Below, piece by piece: positions 1-10,740 of a stretch of 64,000 bases of DNA. The DNA comes from Agrocybe praecox (lineage: Eukaryota; Basidiomycota; Agaricomycetes; Agaricales; Agrocybaceae): the NCBI GenBank assembly GCA_964017145.1, contig OZ024847.1, forward strand, positions 2,356,001 to 2,420,000, written 5' to 3'. How positions within the stretch are numbered: position 1 is the first letter of the stretch; each line of letters opens with the position of its first letter. Below the pieces are notes generated by a model, which had not been told where the DNA came from, did not search any database, and saw only the letters and a program-made list of their open reading frames with translations. A program made the position numbers and the translations under genes.

Positions 1-430
1 AAAGAGGACGAGTTCTTATATCGCGTGTGTCCTATTTTTGATCTTGTCACAGTTAAAAGGTCGGGCTTTTGTTTTGCCGGTTACCAGTTTGGTCATGTGA
101 TGTTTGGTTGGTACACGCTAAAAATATACTGTTAATACCGTTGTGCCAGGATCCTGGATAACAGTCTCGACTCTCCGTGAGTACAGACTCTATCCTCCAA
201 TTGATTGTTCTCACCCTGCCCTGCTACTAGCTAGCACGCTACTATAACACTAACTGTCACCCTCTGCCACTTTCAAGCGGGATTGCACTCCTACAGACGA
301 CGACCGTCATCCAGTGCATTGCCCGAGCAAGATCCAAAAAGCCATATCTCTGGGGGCCCAAGGCGGCGCAAACTATAAACAAAGTATGTACTCAATTGCA
401 ATGCTGTTTCTTCTATGTTCGTGACTTGTC
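1..430. other. No gene recognised
   Basis: No open frame or motif could be assigned here. It may hold the 5' part of the decayed gene that follows. Confidence 0.4.
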
Positions 431-467
431 TCGAATGAAACACGAACCTTTAAACTCATCATGTGTT

Positions 468-1285
468 GCAGAGAACTGGCCCGCTCAGATAGGTGTCTTA
501 CTTGCAAAGAATTCTGGGAAGGGCTCCATGATCGACGCCATTATTGATTCCGCTGGGGGAGACATCATGGGTCAGGTCAAATCAACAGCTCTTAATACAA
601 CAGCGACTACGATTTGTGGGATGCGTGGCTGCATAAAATCTGTAATTCTTGTCTTTATCGATATTTTATGTTATCTTTCTAAATCACTTCGTAGATGAGA
701 GCACCCAGCAAGAGAATTGGTTCATGCCTCTCGAGGAAACCGTTGCAACTGGTGTCGCCATGCGCGTCGAGAACGGTTTCTTCTACGTGTTTCCTTACGA
801 AAATCCAGCTCTCATTCCCTTTGAGGCTACTGTGCGTAAGCTAAACCCAGTAGTGGCTGTCAAAATCCGCAACATGTCTGTGCAGGCTGTCATACGCAAA
901 ATGTATGTCTATATTCACTAGAAAGTTACACATATATTCACCTTTGTTTATTTAGCGGTCCGAACGACGACTGTCTCTACATCGATGTGAATACGCGCAT
1001 ACAAATTTTGGACTCGATTGATCAACTTCCTTCTGCGGAGAAAAACCAATGTGGGGCCTTCATCGTAAGGGTCATAAACATCTATATCTATTTATACTGA
1101 CACCCGAACTTAGTGCGACGAGTGTGCCATCACACTCTGGAGTTATAACCTGGGGACGATACTCCCCCTTTGCAAAGAATTCGAGGAGAAACTTAATAAG
1201 CACATCTGGAGAACGTGCACCGTTTCACACAGACCGACGCCCTCCGTACCAACTGTGTCTCAGCCACAAACCGCTGTAGTATCTC
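468..1285 (+). pseudogene. Relic of the N-terminal domain of a basidiomycete GT2-type membrane protein
   Basis: Seen: four exon-like blocks join in phase across short introns (about 576-694, 903-955 and 1067-1113). They encode ENWPAQIGVLLA, then NWFMPLEETVATGVAMR, VFPYENPALIPFEATVRKLN, PNDDCLYIDVNTRIQILD and CDECAITLWSYNLGTILPLC. Family knowledge: this order (a VFPYEN block, a conserved LNPVVAVKIR block, a DVNTRIQ block, then a W-S-x-x-L block) is what I recall from the cytosolic N-terminal domain of basidiomycete family-2 glycosyltransferase-like membrane proteins. No intact catalytic GT2 region follows. A frameshifted block near 2020-2090 (YAGMGAGLATCLYHFLF in a second frame) looks like the first membrane segment of the same protein. 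Inference: a broken, truncated gene. The family name is a recollection, not a database hit. Confidence 0.45.
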
Positions 1286-1434
1286 CTGAGGGCTCTCAAA
1301 CTGTAATGCATTGCACCAACCCAATGACCTTGAGAATACGGTTGACAAAAATTTCAGATCTACATGCGTTTTGGTTGTTTTTCCATTTATATGCAGCGTA
1401 TACTAAGGATGGTTAACTTCTCAGACATATTTCA

Positions 1435-1716
1435 ATGACTTGTGTGGATGTCAATCAAGACAATTATATCGATGCATCCTGTATCTCCTGGTTACTGCAG
1501 CACAGTTCCGACGACGATACGATGAAAACTGCTTTGCAAGCAATCGGCGGCCTTCCTCGAGCATTTTCAGCGTTTCAGGTCCTCCGTGAGGCAAACACCA
1601 TCCAGATGGTCCTCCAACAGTTTAACTTCTGCTTTACTAGGCGCGATCCTTCCTTCAGAATGCATTATTGCACTGTCTCAGACCCAGAACAAGCGGAAGG
1701 GTATTGTCGAGCATAG
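1435..1716 (+). pseudogene. Fragment of an Agaricomycete repeat-type hypothetical protein
   Basis: A 93-residue open frame contains SWLLQHSSDDDTMKTALQAI, GGLPRAFSAFQVLRE and a tail ending EGYCRA. The pattern (WLL, eight to ten residues, a TALQAIAGLP-like block, then a leucine-rich helix) resembles the helical repeats in large Agaricomycete proteins that carry DUF6535-type regions. It has no neighbouring exon that continues it, and it lies between pieces of another gene, so it is probably an inserted or rearranged fragment. Confidence 0.35.
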
Positions 1717-1823
1717 ATACGACTGACTCACAGCACTTCGGAAAGTTGGCCACGACACCTTCGCGAGCCTCTTGGAATTCTGAAGGATTTCGACGATAAT
1801 TTACATGTAGCAGCCATTGTGAC

Positions 1824-2242
1824 GTGTGCACATGCCCTACACTCAACGAGAAGGTAGCCGCCAAAATCATTGTAGAAGAAGTCAAGCCCGAGAAAGAGGA
1901 AGTCCAGACAGCTCAACCCGCTGCTGCAACACCCAAGTCTTGTTCTTGGTGGAGCTGGAAACTAGAGCCGCGCCTTCCAACATCTTCTGACTCAGAGAAG
2001 GGTGGCAAGCGCACCCTGTATATGCAGGAATGGGTGCTGGCCTTGCCACTTGTTTGTATCATTTCCTTTTCACCCTTGCGTTACCTTAATGCTAATCATC
2101 CGAGAGACTACGTCCTCCGATCGTCAGGTGTACAAAGGACCAGATCCTTAGCACAGGCATACGCAGATAAGACCAAGGAAGTGCTGCAGCTCTTGCCGGA
2201 TAGCGAAGCCAAAGCAGGCTTGGAGGTGCTGACAGAGAGAGT
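1824..2242 (+). pseudogene. Composite relic ending in the C-terminus of a trans-polyprenyl synthase
   Basis: The 5' half is a charged, proline-rich stretch (VEEVKPEKEEVQTAQPAAAT) followed by a membrane-like block in a shifted frame. The 3' part, 2098-2242, reads RDYVLRSSGVQRTRSLAQAY and then KEVLQLLPDSEAKAGLEVL. This matches the last helices of polyprenyl diphosphate synthases such as COQ1, where a SSG-x-x-R-T-R block precedes an LP-x-S-x-A-x-x-x-L block. The catalytic DDxxD regions are absent, so no activity is expected. Two unrelated gene ends appear fused here by rearrangement. Confidence 0.5.
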
Positions 2243-2419
2243 AATTACCGCACAATTATTTATTTATTCGACAAACTTCGTACATATTTACCGCATTAAT
2301 CAAGTACATTCATGTTGTCATCCTCGCCTTCTTTCTCCTCCTCACTCTGTTCTTTCTTTTTCATTTCTTTGGCCTCACTTACAATGGGAAGATCAGTTAA
2401 ACATGATGGTCATGTAAAC

Positions 2420-3020
2420 TCAATTAATGATTCAAGTTTAAATAATGTCTATAACGGGGATTCCACAGCCTCGTTAGCCATTTATATACGTGCAACATAA
2501 TTTGACAACAATAAATAAACGTCAAAATCAGGACTCGTACATGCCATGCCTTGCAATGGCCCACACCCACAAGTCAATATCTCCGCTCAAAACTATTCAT
2601 CTCTGCCCGCCTCAAACTCCGCCCCCATGCTTAGCTTCACCCTTCGCTAGCGCTTATTCGAAAGGGGAACCCTTTGAGCACGCTAGATTACAACTACCCC
2701 CTGTTTGGCTGGCTTTGGGTAGTTCTCTTTACTCACTGCTGCTGCTGCTGCTGCTTACGACGACAACTGACTGGTTGACTGACTGACATACCTACAAATA
2801 CGATACGACTTGATATTGGACGCTTTTCGGATATTATTGACTGGACGTTGGGACGTTGGACATTCATTCATTCATTGGCCTTGGACCTTGCAACGCGATA
2901 GATACCAACCGCAGGCTCTGGCATTCAGTTGCTCTGAACCTCCTGTACCTCCTTCGGTTTTCCCGCTCCTCACATACCCAACAAACTCCTCACACAGCCA
3001 ACATAACCAACACCAACACC
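2420..3020. other. Intergenic, pyrimidine-rich; one dispersed-repeat trace
   Basis: About 2535-2575 (ACATGCCATGCC then GCAATGGCCCAC) resembles the ends of the dispersed element at 12046-13535. The rest is CT-rich with a short GCT run near 2740. No gene was recognised. Confidence 0.4.
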
Positions 3021-3021
3021 C

Positions 3022-3915
3022 ATGCCAGCCAGCTCTTCCAACACAGATGCGAGTGCACGGAACAAGCCCAAGCGGAGAAAACAACCCTCCTTTTCGTCCG
3101 CATCAAATCCTACTGAACCCCAGGCGATGATCAAGTCGAAATGCAGCAACATCTCCTGACAACCATCAACTAAAAAATCTGATTGGACAGACTCCGACCT
3201 GGTGATTCAATGGTTCTACCGTCTGATTTCTCGGATCTCTGCTCAGGTTGAGTTCAACTTCCTTGTTCGGATCAGGTCGTGTTTCCAGTGCATCTTCAAG
3301 TTGGGGTACATAATTGTATGTGCTCCTTTCCCTCGATACGACCTTTCCAGCGACGCAGAACGTGGCGAATGGCATTGGGAGCGGGTAAAAGATCTATTTT
3401 CTTCTTTGCCTCAAGTTTTGAACAAACTTCTTTTCCTTTTTTCTTGCTCTTCGACCACTTCACATTCACAACCTTTCTTTTCTTGCGAATTAACGACCAC
3501 TTTACATCATGATATACTCACATACAGCCTAGCGCTCATGCAAGTAATATCAATACCAACCAAAATTCGAACTTCAATAAGAACACCCACAACCCTCAAA
3601 ACACCTGCCAAGGCAATATGGTATACCTCCTATCGCAATACCACCACTAATGCCCAACTCCAACCACAAACCCAGACCAACTCCAACCGCAATAGTCTCA
3701 TGGTCCCCAATATCGATGTCAGCGGTATGCTCGCTGCTCCTTCACGTTATGGGATGGATGGATCAGATGCGATGTCGATACACAATGCACGTGGTAGCGT
3801 TAAGAAGTGCGCGAACGATACGGTCGATGAGCAAGTACCCCAAGGACAATCGGACAAGGGTCCCTCATCCGTCACCTTGACATGCAAGCCCGAGCGCGCC
3901 GTAGCCGTGGGTTAA
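3022..3915 (+). pseudogene. Possible decayed Ser/basic-rich gene, unrecognised
   Basis: From the ATG at 3022 a short frame reads MPASSSNTDASARNKPKRRK, a basic Ser-rich start. The next frame gives KKSDWTDSD, which is reminiscent of the opening of fungal Myb/SANT-like domains of transposon origin. A later frame (3640-3900) is Asn/Thr/Pro-rich. Frames change repeatedly and no splice model restores them. Origin and function are not known. Confidence 0.2.
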
Positions 3916-3989
3916 TTTTGGGAGATGGTCAGTCTCTCTTTCCCTCTTGATGATAACACTGATTCATGGACATGCACACTCAGAGGTCG

Positions 3990-4690
3990 ACCCCCATCAA
4001 CTCGACAGCGGCCTCCTGCTCATTCCTCCTTTGTGCTCCCGCCAGCTGTCGGAATGCAACAACTGCTGGAAAGAATACCCACAATCGCGCTTCCTTAACT
4101 GGACTCGCCGGCAGGTGGTCAAAAGCAAGATCTGGAATGCCGTACGGGATTATAAAGAGAAGGATTGTGGAGATTTGGAAGACCTTGGTCGAGGATAAGG
4201 TAGGTCTGCTTCCTTGCGTTTACATTTAAGATTATATTTTTGACAATTTACTATACTTATAGAGACCAGAAGGACTACACGTTCGGGCACTCTTCCTCAA
4301 GAACATCTCAGATCCTGTACTACAAATGTTAGGGGCAAAGTGAGTCCACCATGGTCCTTCCTGTACTCTACATTGCCTTTATGAGACATCATCTTAGGTA
4401 CAACATTGAACCCTTCTTCTGGTCCTCCCCCCTTAATTGGATCCCATCCCGTTTTCAAGAGGAAGTCAAACCAGGCATTGGAGATCGTGAGTCTTGCTTT
4501 CCTTTTTCTCATAGTTCGAGAAGAAACATTTCTCAACCCACTCCAGCACTGCTGCCTTTGTCCTCGCCTATCGCGCACGCGCTGACATTTTTGATGTTGT
4601 CTGTTTCTTCTGTTGGGAGTCCTGTTAGAAGGTCGAGTTTGAGGTTCGATGAGGATGGATGCAGAAACAAAAGAGGCCAAGTTGGAGCTA
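3990..4690 (+). pseudogene. Decayed Agaricomycete hypothetical gene
   Basis: Conserved blocks are readable across two good introns. SRFLNWTRRQVVKSKIWNAV (about 4085-4145) is followed after a short intron (4200-4262) by HVRALFLKNISDPVLQMLG (4278-4338). After the intron at 4339-4396 comes NIEPFFWSSPLNWIPSRFQE, then a donor at 4486. I recognise the block PVLQMLG-x-K-Y-NIEPFF-x-SS-x-x-WIPSR from a widespread Agaricomycete hypothetical family whose longer members may end in CorA-like membrane helices. The first exon joins the second only after a frame change, and the expected continuation after 4486 is absent. This is a truncated, inactive copy. Confidence 0.5.
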
Positions 4691-5590
4691 CTAGTTGAGC
4701 CTGTCGTTTCATGCAAATATGGCAGTTTGAGTGCGAGAGCAGAGGGAGGGAGTGCATGCTTGCATGGGAGGGAGGAGAAGAGGACAAGGAGGCATATATG
4801 ATACAAAAGATATGGATATTTAGTCAATTTAACTTGTTACGGAGCAATTTTGACGACATGAAATTCGATATTTTTGCGGTCACCTGACTGTCGAACACGT
4901 TCAACAATGATGTGTTATCTAAGTTTACTCACTCACCCCGACATGTATTCGAAAACCAAGCCATCGTTGCGCATGCATCGTTTATCTGTTGATACCTCAG
5001 AGCTTCAAATACTCCTGGCCGCTACAGCACAGTACAAAGGAGCAGAGGAGAAAGTGATAGAAGGCTTATTGGACAGGCTGTTGAGCGCCTTGATACTTGG
5101 TGGTTCCTGCTCTTCTGATTCAAACTTGAGCTCTTCATTGGACCCCTTGGGCTCAAATCTCTCAGGCTGCCTTACCAGAGATAGTGGCCTTTCTGGTACA
5201 GGTTGTCTAGAAACTATCCACAAAAAGCACAGTAGGGACTTGTCGAATATCTTTTTATTGTTATTCCTCTAAATATAAAAAGAACACAATATTTGCTAAT
5301 CCTCCTTGCGAAAGCCTTCTCAAACAAACTTCTGAAAAGACATTAACCGAGGACGGTTAAAATCTGTTCCCCGCGGATGTCAGCATTGGATCCTGTTTCT
5401 TGTTAAAAACAGGACAACAGAAGGTTGTTGAGAAGGAAGAAGTACATTCATTCTCCAAGCTCTACAATCATACTGACATTAACACTCCTAGAAGCAATAG
5501 AACCCAAGCAACACATACGACACAGACATAATACACATGACAAATTAACTTAAAACATGTGTCAGCCTAACATGGCATATTTGTCAACCT
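4691..5590. other. No gene recognised
   Basis: A 132-codon open frame at 4874-5272 has no recognisable motif and is mirrored by an equally open frame on the other strand. It is not supported as a gene. Confidence 0.35.
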
Positions 5591-5594
5591 AACA

Positions 5595-5830
5595 CAACCT
5601 ATTTGTCAGCCTAACAGACAACACACGGTTACAAGGCCAAAACATCATGATCATGACATATGCAACAAACTAACAAATCCTATAATTCAGACTAACATGA
5701 CATACTCGTCAGCCTAACAGAAAATATATGGTTACAAGCCCAAAACATCATGATTAAGATCTATGTGACAAAACTAACAAAATCTATAATTCAGACTAAC
5801 ATGACATACTTGTCAGCCTAACAAAAGAAC
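5595..5830. repeat. Tandem repeat, period about 110 bp
   Basis: Two full and one partial copies start with GTCAGCCTAACA (near 5597, 5709 and 5812). They share the order ATGGTTACAAG, CCAAAACATCATGAT, CTATAATTCAGACTAACATG. Shorter GTCAACCTAACA-type pieces precede it from 5560. Confidence 0.75.
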
Positions 5831-6064
5831 ATGGTTACTGGCCCCAAAAACATTATGCTTAGCACCTTGTTACTATGAGACATGAACTAGGAAGTAGGAT
5901 GGAAAATAGTATAAATATGTAGTAGATAACAGACAAGAATAATCATCCTACCTTTTCCCCCACAACTTTACTGATTTAAACCTCTTACTAAGAAAGCTTT
6001 TACTTACAAAGTTTTACTACTTACTTCAAGGATCACTTACTTTTATTAAAAAGTTGAGGTAACT

Positions 6065-6670
6065 CAGAAGTGGCAAGCATCGATAAGCCTTGTCATCCAG
6101 ATTCTGTTTTTCCAAGAAAATATATCTTTCTTTTCTCCCACGGTATTTCAGAAGTGATAAGCATCCTTATCATCCATATTCTGACTTACAAATAAGATAT
6201 ATCCCTGTCTCCCACGATATACTAGCTACAAATTCGGTATTTCAGAAGTGTTAAGCATCGATAAGTCTTAGCATCCAGATTCTGATCTACACGGTCTACT
6301 CATTCAGTATTTCAGAAGTGTTAAGCATCGATAAGTCTTAGCATCCAGATTCTGATCTACACAGTCTACTCATTTGGTATTTCAGAAGTGTTAAGCATCG
6401 ATAAGCCTTAGCATCCAGATTCTGATTTACACGGTCTACAAATTTGGTACCTCAGAAGTGTTAAGCATCGATAAGTCTTAACATCCAGATTCTGATTTAC
6501 ACGGTCTACGAATAAGATACGCTCTACGATTTACGGTATTTCAGAAGTGATAAGCATCGGTAAGCCTTATCATCCAGATTCTGATCTACAAGGATACTTC
6601 AAGTATCAACAGGATAAGGCACGAAGGTTAAAAGTGATAAGATAAGATAATCTTTATCTTCCATATTTTG
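6065..6670. repeat. Array of eight hairpin-forming units with covarying stems
   Basis: Units lie at 6065-6106, 6149-6183, 6243-6284, 6313-6354, 6383-6424, 6453-6494, 6542-6583 and (degenerate) about 6628-6670. Four of them are exactly 70 bp apart. Each starts CAGAAG and ends ATTCTG or similar (outer stem), and has an inner 7-bp stem around a loop based on CATCGATAAG. Inner arms are TGGCAAG/CTTGTCA, TGATAAG/CTTATCA, TGTTAAG/CTTAGCA and TGTTAAG/CTTAACA. Base changes on one arm are matched on the other, or give a G-T pair that would be a G-U wobble in RNA. No coding potential was seen. Confidence 0.85.
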
Positions 6671-7129
6671 ATCTATCTTCTTTTTGTTTCTCTAATCATC
6701 CTTGTGCTTTACTCACCCTTATATTTTCATTACAGAACTACTATTTCACACTTTGACACATACTAAATTTTACCTTTGAACCAATTGGTATATCCCGAAC
6801 ATAACAGTTCCGGTAAACCCAAGTGAAAACCTTTTTCACGTTGACAGCGTATGAGGGTGAGGGTGAGGATACGCATGAGGATGTAAATATGGGTGGGTTG
6901 ACTAGGGAATGGTTGACGATGCCCTTTGAACTATACACGGGACCGCAAAAAGTAACCGTGATTATGTAAAATGATGGCATTATAATTTCCTCCTCCTGGA
7001 CACGAAGATATGGCTTTCAGCACACATATTCATAATATAAATGTCAATATTTTTCTACAATATGACAGTATGGGTAATAGTATATATACATTAGAAATTA
7101 AAACTGTTTATGTCCTCCTCTAGCCTCGA
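6671..7129. other. No gene recognised; left flank of the KDZ relic
   Basis: AT-rich sequence with a short GAGGGT run near 6850. The 5' half of the KDZ transposase that follows is missing, so an internal deletion of that element probably ends in this stretch. Confidence 0.35.
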
Positions 7130-9059
7130 AAATAGCAGCTACTCTATCAGGGCATATGTAAAATCAGTGACACATATATTACATAATCACAGTTACTTTT
7201 TGCGGCCACGAGTATACCGGGCGTTGGACTTGCGGATTGTGAATGTCCAGAGCGCGTATGGGCACCTCACAACCCCCTTGGAAATGCAACGAAGATGCAG
7301 GTACCAGGATCTTGACAAGATGTCCTGGACGATCATTTTGGATTCTGGAACTGGCAAAAATACACCACAATGGGTTCAACCTTGGTTCGAAAATATCGCT
7401 CAGCTGTGGCAGAGAGGAACCGGCAGATTGAAGCGCATCGTGGGCTTACAGATTCTGTCAATAAAGTGGACGTAAACGCTGTTGCTCGCTGGGAGAAACT
7501 TTGCCTCTCATGGGAGGCAGATGGTTTCCCTAAAATGAAAAGGATCCCTTATCACGCTGAGGGAGTAGGTATGAAACGAATTTTCAGCATTTATTTACAT
7601 ACTCTAAATCTATACCCTAGGCATCTCTGAGGTGGAGGTCAAGAAGCAGCTGGCAGAGGAGGAGAAAAAGTGCATTGACAACAGTGGGATATCGCTGCAT
7701 AGTACCAGTGCCTGGTCTTTCATGGCTCTAGGCCTCAACTTAGAGGAATCGCAGTGAGTATTTTATAATTTATTTACCATTCTCCCCTTATATTCAACGT
7801 GTTCTAGGAGGCAACTACGGAAAAAAGCAAAGGATACTTCAACTAATCCTACAGCAACGAAGGAAGGAGGTCTCTCAGAGCAGCGAAACGTTCTACGCAG
7901 CCGAATAAAGGCCTAGGAGCAGCTGTCACCCATATACATGCCGGGCATACTTCAACTTCAAATCAATACGCCTTCCACAAACTTACCATCCACGGCGACT
8001 CAATCTTCCAACCCCGAGGATGCTGACATATGGCTCCCATCACGTGTTCCTTCTATCCATCGGTCCCATGTATGCCAACCCGGTCTTCCATCAATCGAGG
8101 AAAAGTTACGAACTGTGCAACTTCAAGATTCGCTGGAGAGCTTGCGCCGTACTCTGCAGATGAAGACTCGAATGATTCAATTCAAAAATAAAAACCTGTG
8201 AGGTCAACACAGTGGTACGTGATTGAGGTCGATGATTGACCGAGTACATGAGAAAGCAAAGATATCTGTGGAAAAATATAGGGCAGCAAGGATCACCAAG
8301 GTCGCTTTGGGTGGTCCTTGAGAGTGGGAAAAGACGTACAGAGTCCTAGAGGATGCTGATGTTCATGGATACCAAGATGCAGACAAGCTACACGCTCGTA
8401 AAGGTCGTCTCAGTATATGGGAGGACAATCAAACTACTCCCATTATGTCTGCAATACCTACAAGCCGAGAAGGGCTGCTTGATAATGAGGACTTCCTCTT
8501 GCCGGAATCGAGAAGTCGCCGTGATGGTACTGGAGAAACAAGGCGTACCCTGTCCTGGATTCGGACTTCGAGTACCCTCGGAGATCTTGACGATATCAAC
8601 AACAACGACATTCTCAGGGTAGAATGGGCCAAGAGTCGGGCGAGGGCGACGAGAGCAAAAGAGGAGGTTCTCCTTTTGCAGGAGGAGATGAGGCACGTAT
8701 TGGAATATCTCGAGTGGAAGGTCCAATGGTGGAAAGATAGGCAGGCCTTGCGCCACGAAGCTAAGCATGACGTCGCAGAGGGCATCAAAGGATATGCTAT
8801 CGCTCAGGCCAAGATACAACTGGCCCTGGCGAATCACTTTCGAGTCCTATGGGCTTCTTCTTTACAAAATCCCATTGATCGTTCCACATTTCTGCCGACC
8901 GAGAAGAATGTTGTCAACATCATGGACGAGGATGGAGGAGATGACGGAGATGATACTGATAATAAAGAGGATCACGATCAATGTCAACGACTATGGGAAG
9001 GTGGAGAACAATTCGACGATGAAGATGACCTGATTTTTGACTTGGACGATGATTACTGA
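7130..9059 (+). pseudogene. Truncated KDZ transposase relic
   Basis: Aligned by eye to the intact KDZ gene at 23673-27452, this copy begins in the middle of the catalytic domain (PERVWAPHNPLGNATKMQ, near 7235-7290). It then shows an in-frame TGA (near 7306), DVLDDHFGFWNWQKY, RKYRSAVAERNRQIEAHRGL, HSTSAWSFMALGLNLEES and a C-terminal region including DGTGETRRTLSWIR. Two introns at the same places as in the intact gene are recognisable (about 7568-7620 and 7755-7807). Further stops occur near 7915, 8199 and 8318. The CxC2 cluster and the two upstream catalytic Asp regions are gone; only the ERVW Glu region remains. It cannot encode an active transposase. Confidence 0.85.
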
Positions 9060-9717
9060 GATCCTGGAGGCTTTTTTTTTTTCATTTTGCTTCTTGTTTC
9101 TGTTTTTTACACATACTATTGTAAAATAAATAAAAGTAGGAATATGTTTTTTTCCATATTTTATGTGTTTTAGAAAGGGTGTACCGAAATGGCAATAACT
9201 GCCAGATTTGGCAGTGTCGCCTAAACCAAGTGCTAGAAAGTCTTGAGATGGGGTTATCTAATCTAATCTAAGCCTAAAATATATGTACGCAAAGTATATA
9301 TAGTTCAAATGATCATATCATTATTAAAAATAGCATAGCAGCCGAAATTGTTAAGAATATGCTAAAAATAACACATCATCCACTTTTATATTTTGCAATC
9401 CATCCCATCCCACCCTTTTTTGATGGCGCAAAGGGCGCTAAAAAATCCAGATATATATCCTAATTATATTTGAGCCCTTTCCACGCCCTGAACGATGCTC
9501 GATGCAGCACAGGAGCCCAATTAATGCGGCGGGTACCTCGGGGATGCTGTTTCCGGCGTTATTTACAGTTGTTTACCTGTGCCCGCCCCCTGTGAGCAGC
9601 CCTGGCAGTGTCTTTCCCTTAGAGGTGGGGTGTCTAAAAACGGAAGGTAGCAAACTGCCTACCAGGATGTATCACCTTGGTTAGCAAACTGCCTAAATTT
9701 CATATATGATTATAGCT
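9060..9717 (+). mobile_element. Right terminal region of the dead KDZ element
   Basis: Downstream of the relic's stop codon, 9410-9717 resembles the right terminal inverted repeat at 29300-29708. Shared pieces in order are GGCGCAAAGGGCGC, GGATGCTGTTT, CCCGCCCCCTG, GGTAGCAAACTGCC and a terminus ending ATTATAGC (ATATTAGC in the intact copy). An inner stretch (9180-9290) with AATAACTGCC and ATCTAATCTAATCTAA resembles 31945-32045 in reverse orientation. The same gene-to-terminus order in both elements supports one family. Confidence 0.65.
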
Positions 9718-9789
9718 GCCATGGCTGACTCGTCCTACCACCCGTCTTCACCTTTACAGCTTCCACAGGCTGGCTCAGTAGACCCAGGA

Positions 9790-10740
9790 TATCACCCTCA
9801 TCTGCACGAGTCCCCAATAGCAGTATTGACATTATCCCGTAGAATCCCCTCCAAACGCATATGGTTCTGTTGCATCGACTCTATGATGTTCGCGTTCAGT
9901 TGCTTCATGACCGAATCACCCATGACTAGGTGTTGTTGCACAGCAAACTCCTTGACTAGCTCCCTGTCATGCATGACAGCGTCCACACTGTCACCATGTT
10001 GCTCTATGAAGGTCCTCGCAGCTTTATCTTCGTCATCGATGGGCATGTTGTGTGTTAGAATATTGAGTTCGGCAGATTGGTGAATCTGGAGGTTCATGAG
10101 CAAATCGCGACGGCAGTCATTAATGGCGGTCGCACATGTCGTGAATTTCTCTCAATTTCCAATGGCAAGACGACAAACAATGCGGTTTTACTTGCGATAA
10201 GCAGTAATTAGGGAAGCTGACTCTTTCAGCGCATCATTTACATGCTCGATGACCTGTCACGTCGATAGCATGATTTCGATCTTTTGCAGAACAGGTAGAT
10301 GACTGAGTATAAGAGTGATGCATTGCAATATACTCTGTTGCCCCCATTCAAGATGGGAAATAAGGAGCCCAAGCCGCTGCTTGAGTCGAGCCAGCTGTGA
10401 GCATGGTGCGAGTGCATTGGTGGGGGCAGAAGATGAAACGAGTGGCTTGGTCCACCAGCGCCACCTGCGCAACCATTCTGACGAGATCTAGACGGAAGAT
10501 AATCAGCCTGTAAGCATTGAATTCAGTAAAGAAATAGGAATAAAGAAATAAAATAATATATGTATATCTCCCTGTTCCAAATGTCATGTTGACCAACGAC
10601 CCCTCCCTTCTCGAAGACCTCGCCAACGACAGCATCATGGGCACATCTTCATCGTCGTCAACATCCACATCACCATCTCCGTCCCATCTCCGTCAAACTT
10701 GATTGTTGCCGAGGCAGAAAAGTCAGCAGGGCCTTTCAAG
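9790..10740 (-). pseudogene. Helix-rich hypothetical gene, probably broken
   Basis: Reading the minus strand from 10740, frames give HQGEQDLKGPADFSASATIK, DVDVDDDEDVPMMLSLARSS, then MVAQVALVDQATRFI, HLEWGQQSILQCITLILSHL, and finally MNLQIHQSAELNILTHNMPI followed by a long amphipathic helix ending near 9798. Frames shift at about 10650, 10430 and 10250, and no full splice model was found. The pattern of long charged helices could be a helical-bundle N-terminal domain of the kind seen in fungal NLR or MLKL-like proteins. That is a guess from composition only. Confidence 0.3.

Noticed and set aside
4297..4827. 176-codon minus-strand open frame
   Set aside because: It is the complement of the decayed plus-strand gene with recognisable blocks and good introns; no motif on the minus strand.
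6065..6670. CRISPR-like array (regular repeats with spacers)
   Set aside because: Eukaryotic nuclear context, the spacers between units are themselves repeats of each other, and no cas genes are present.
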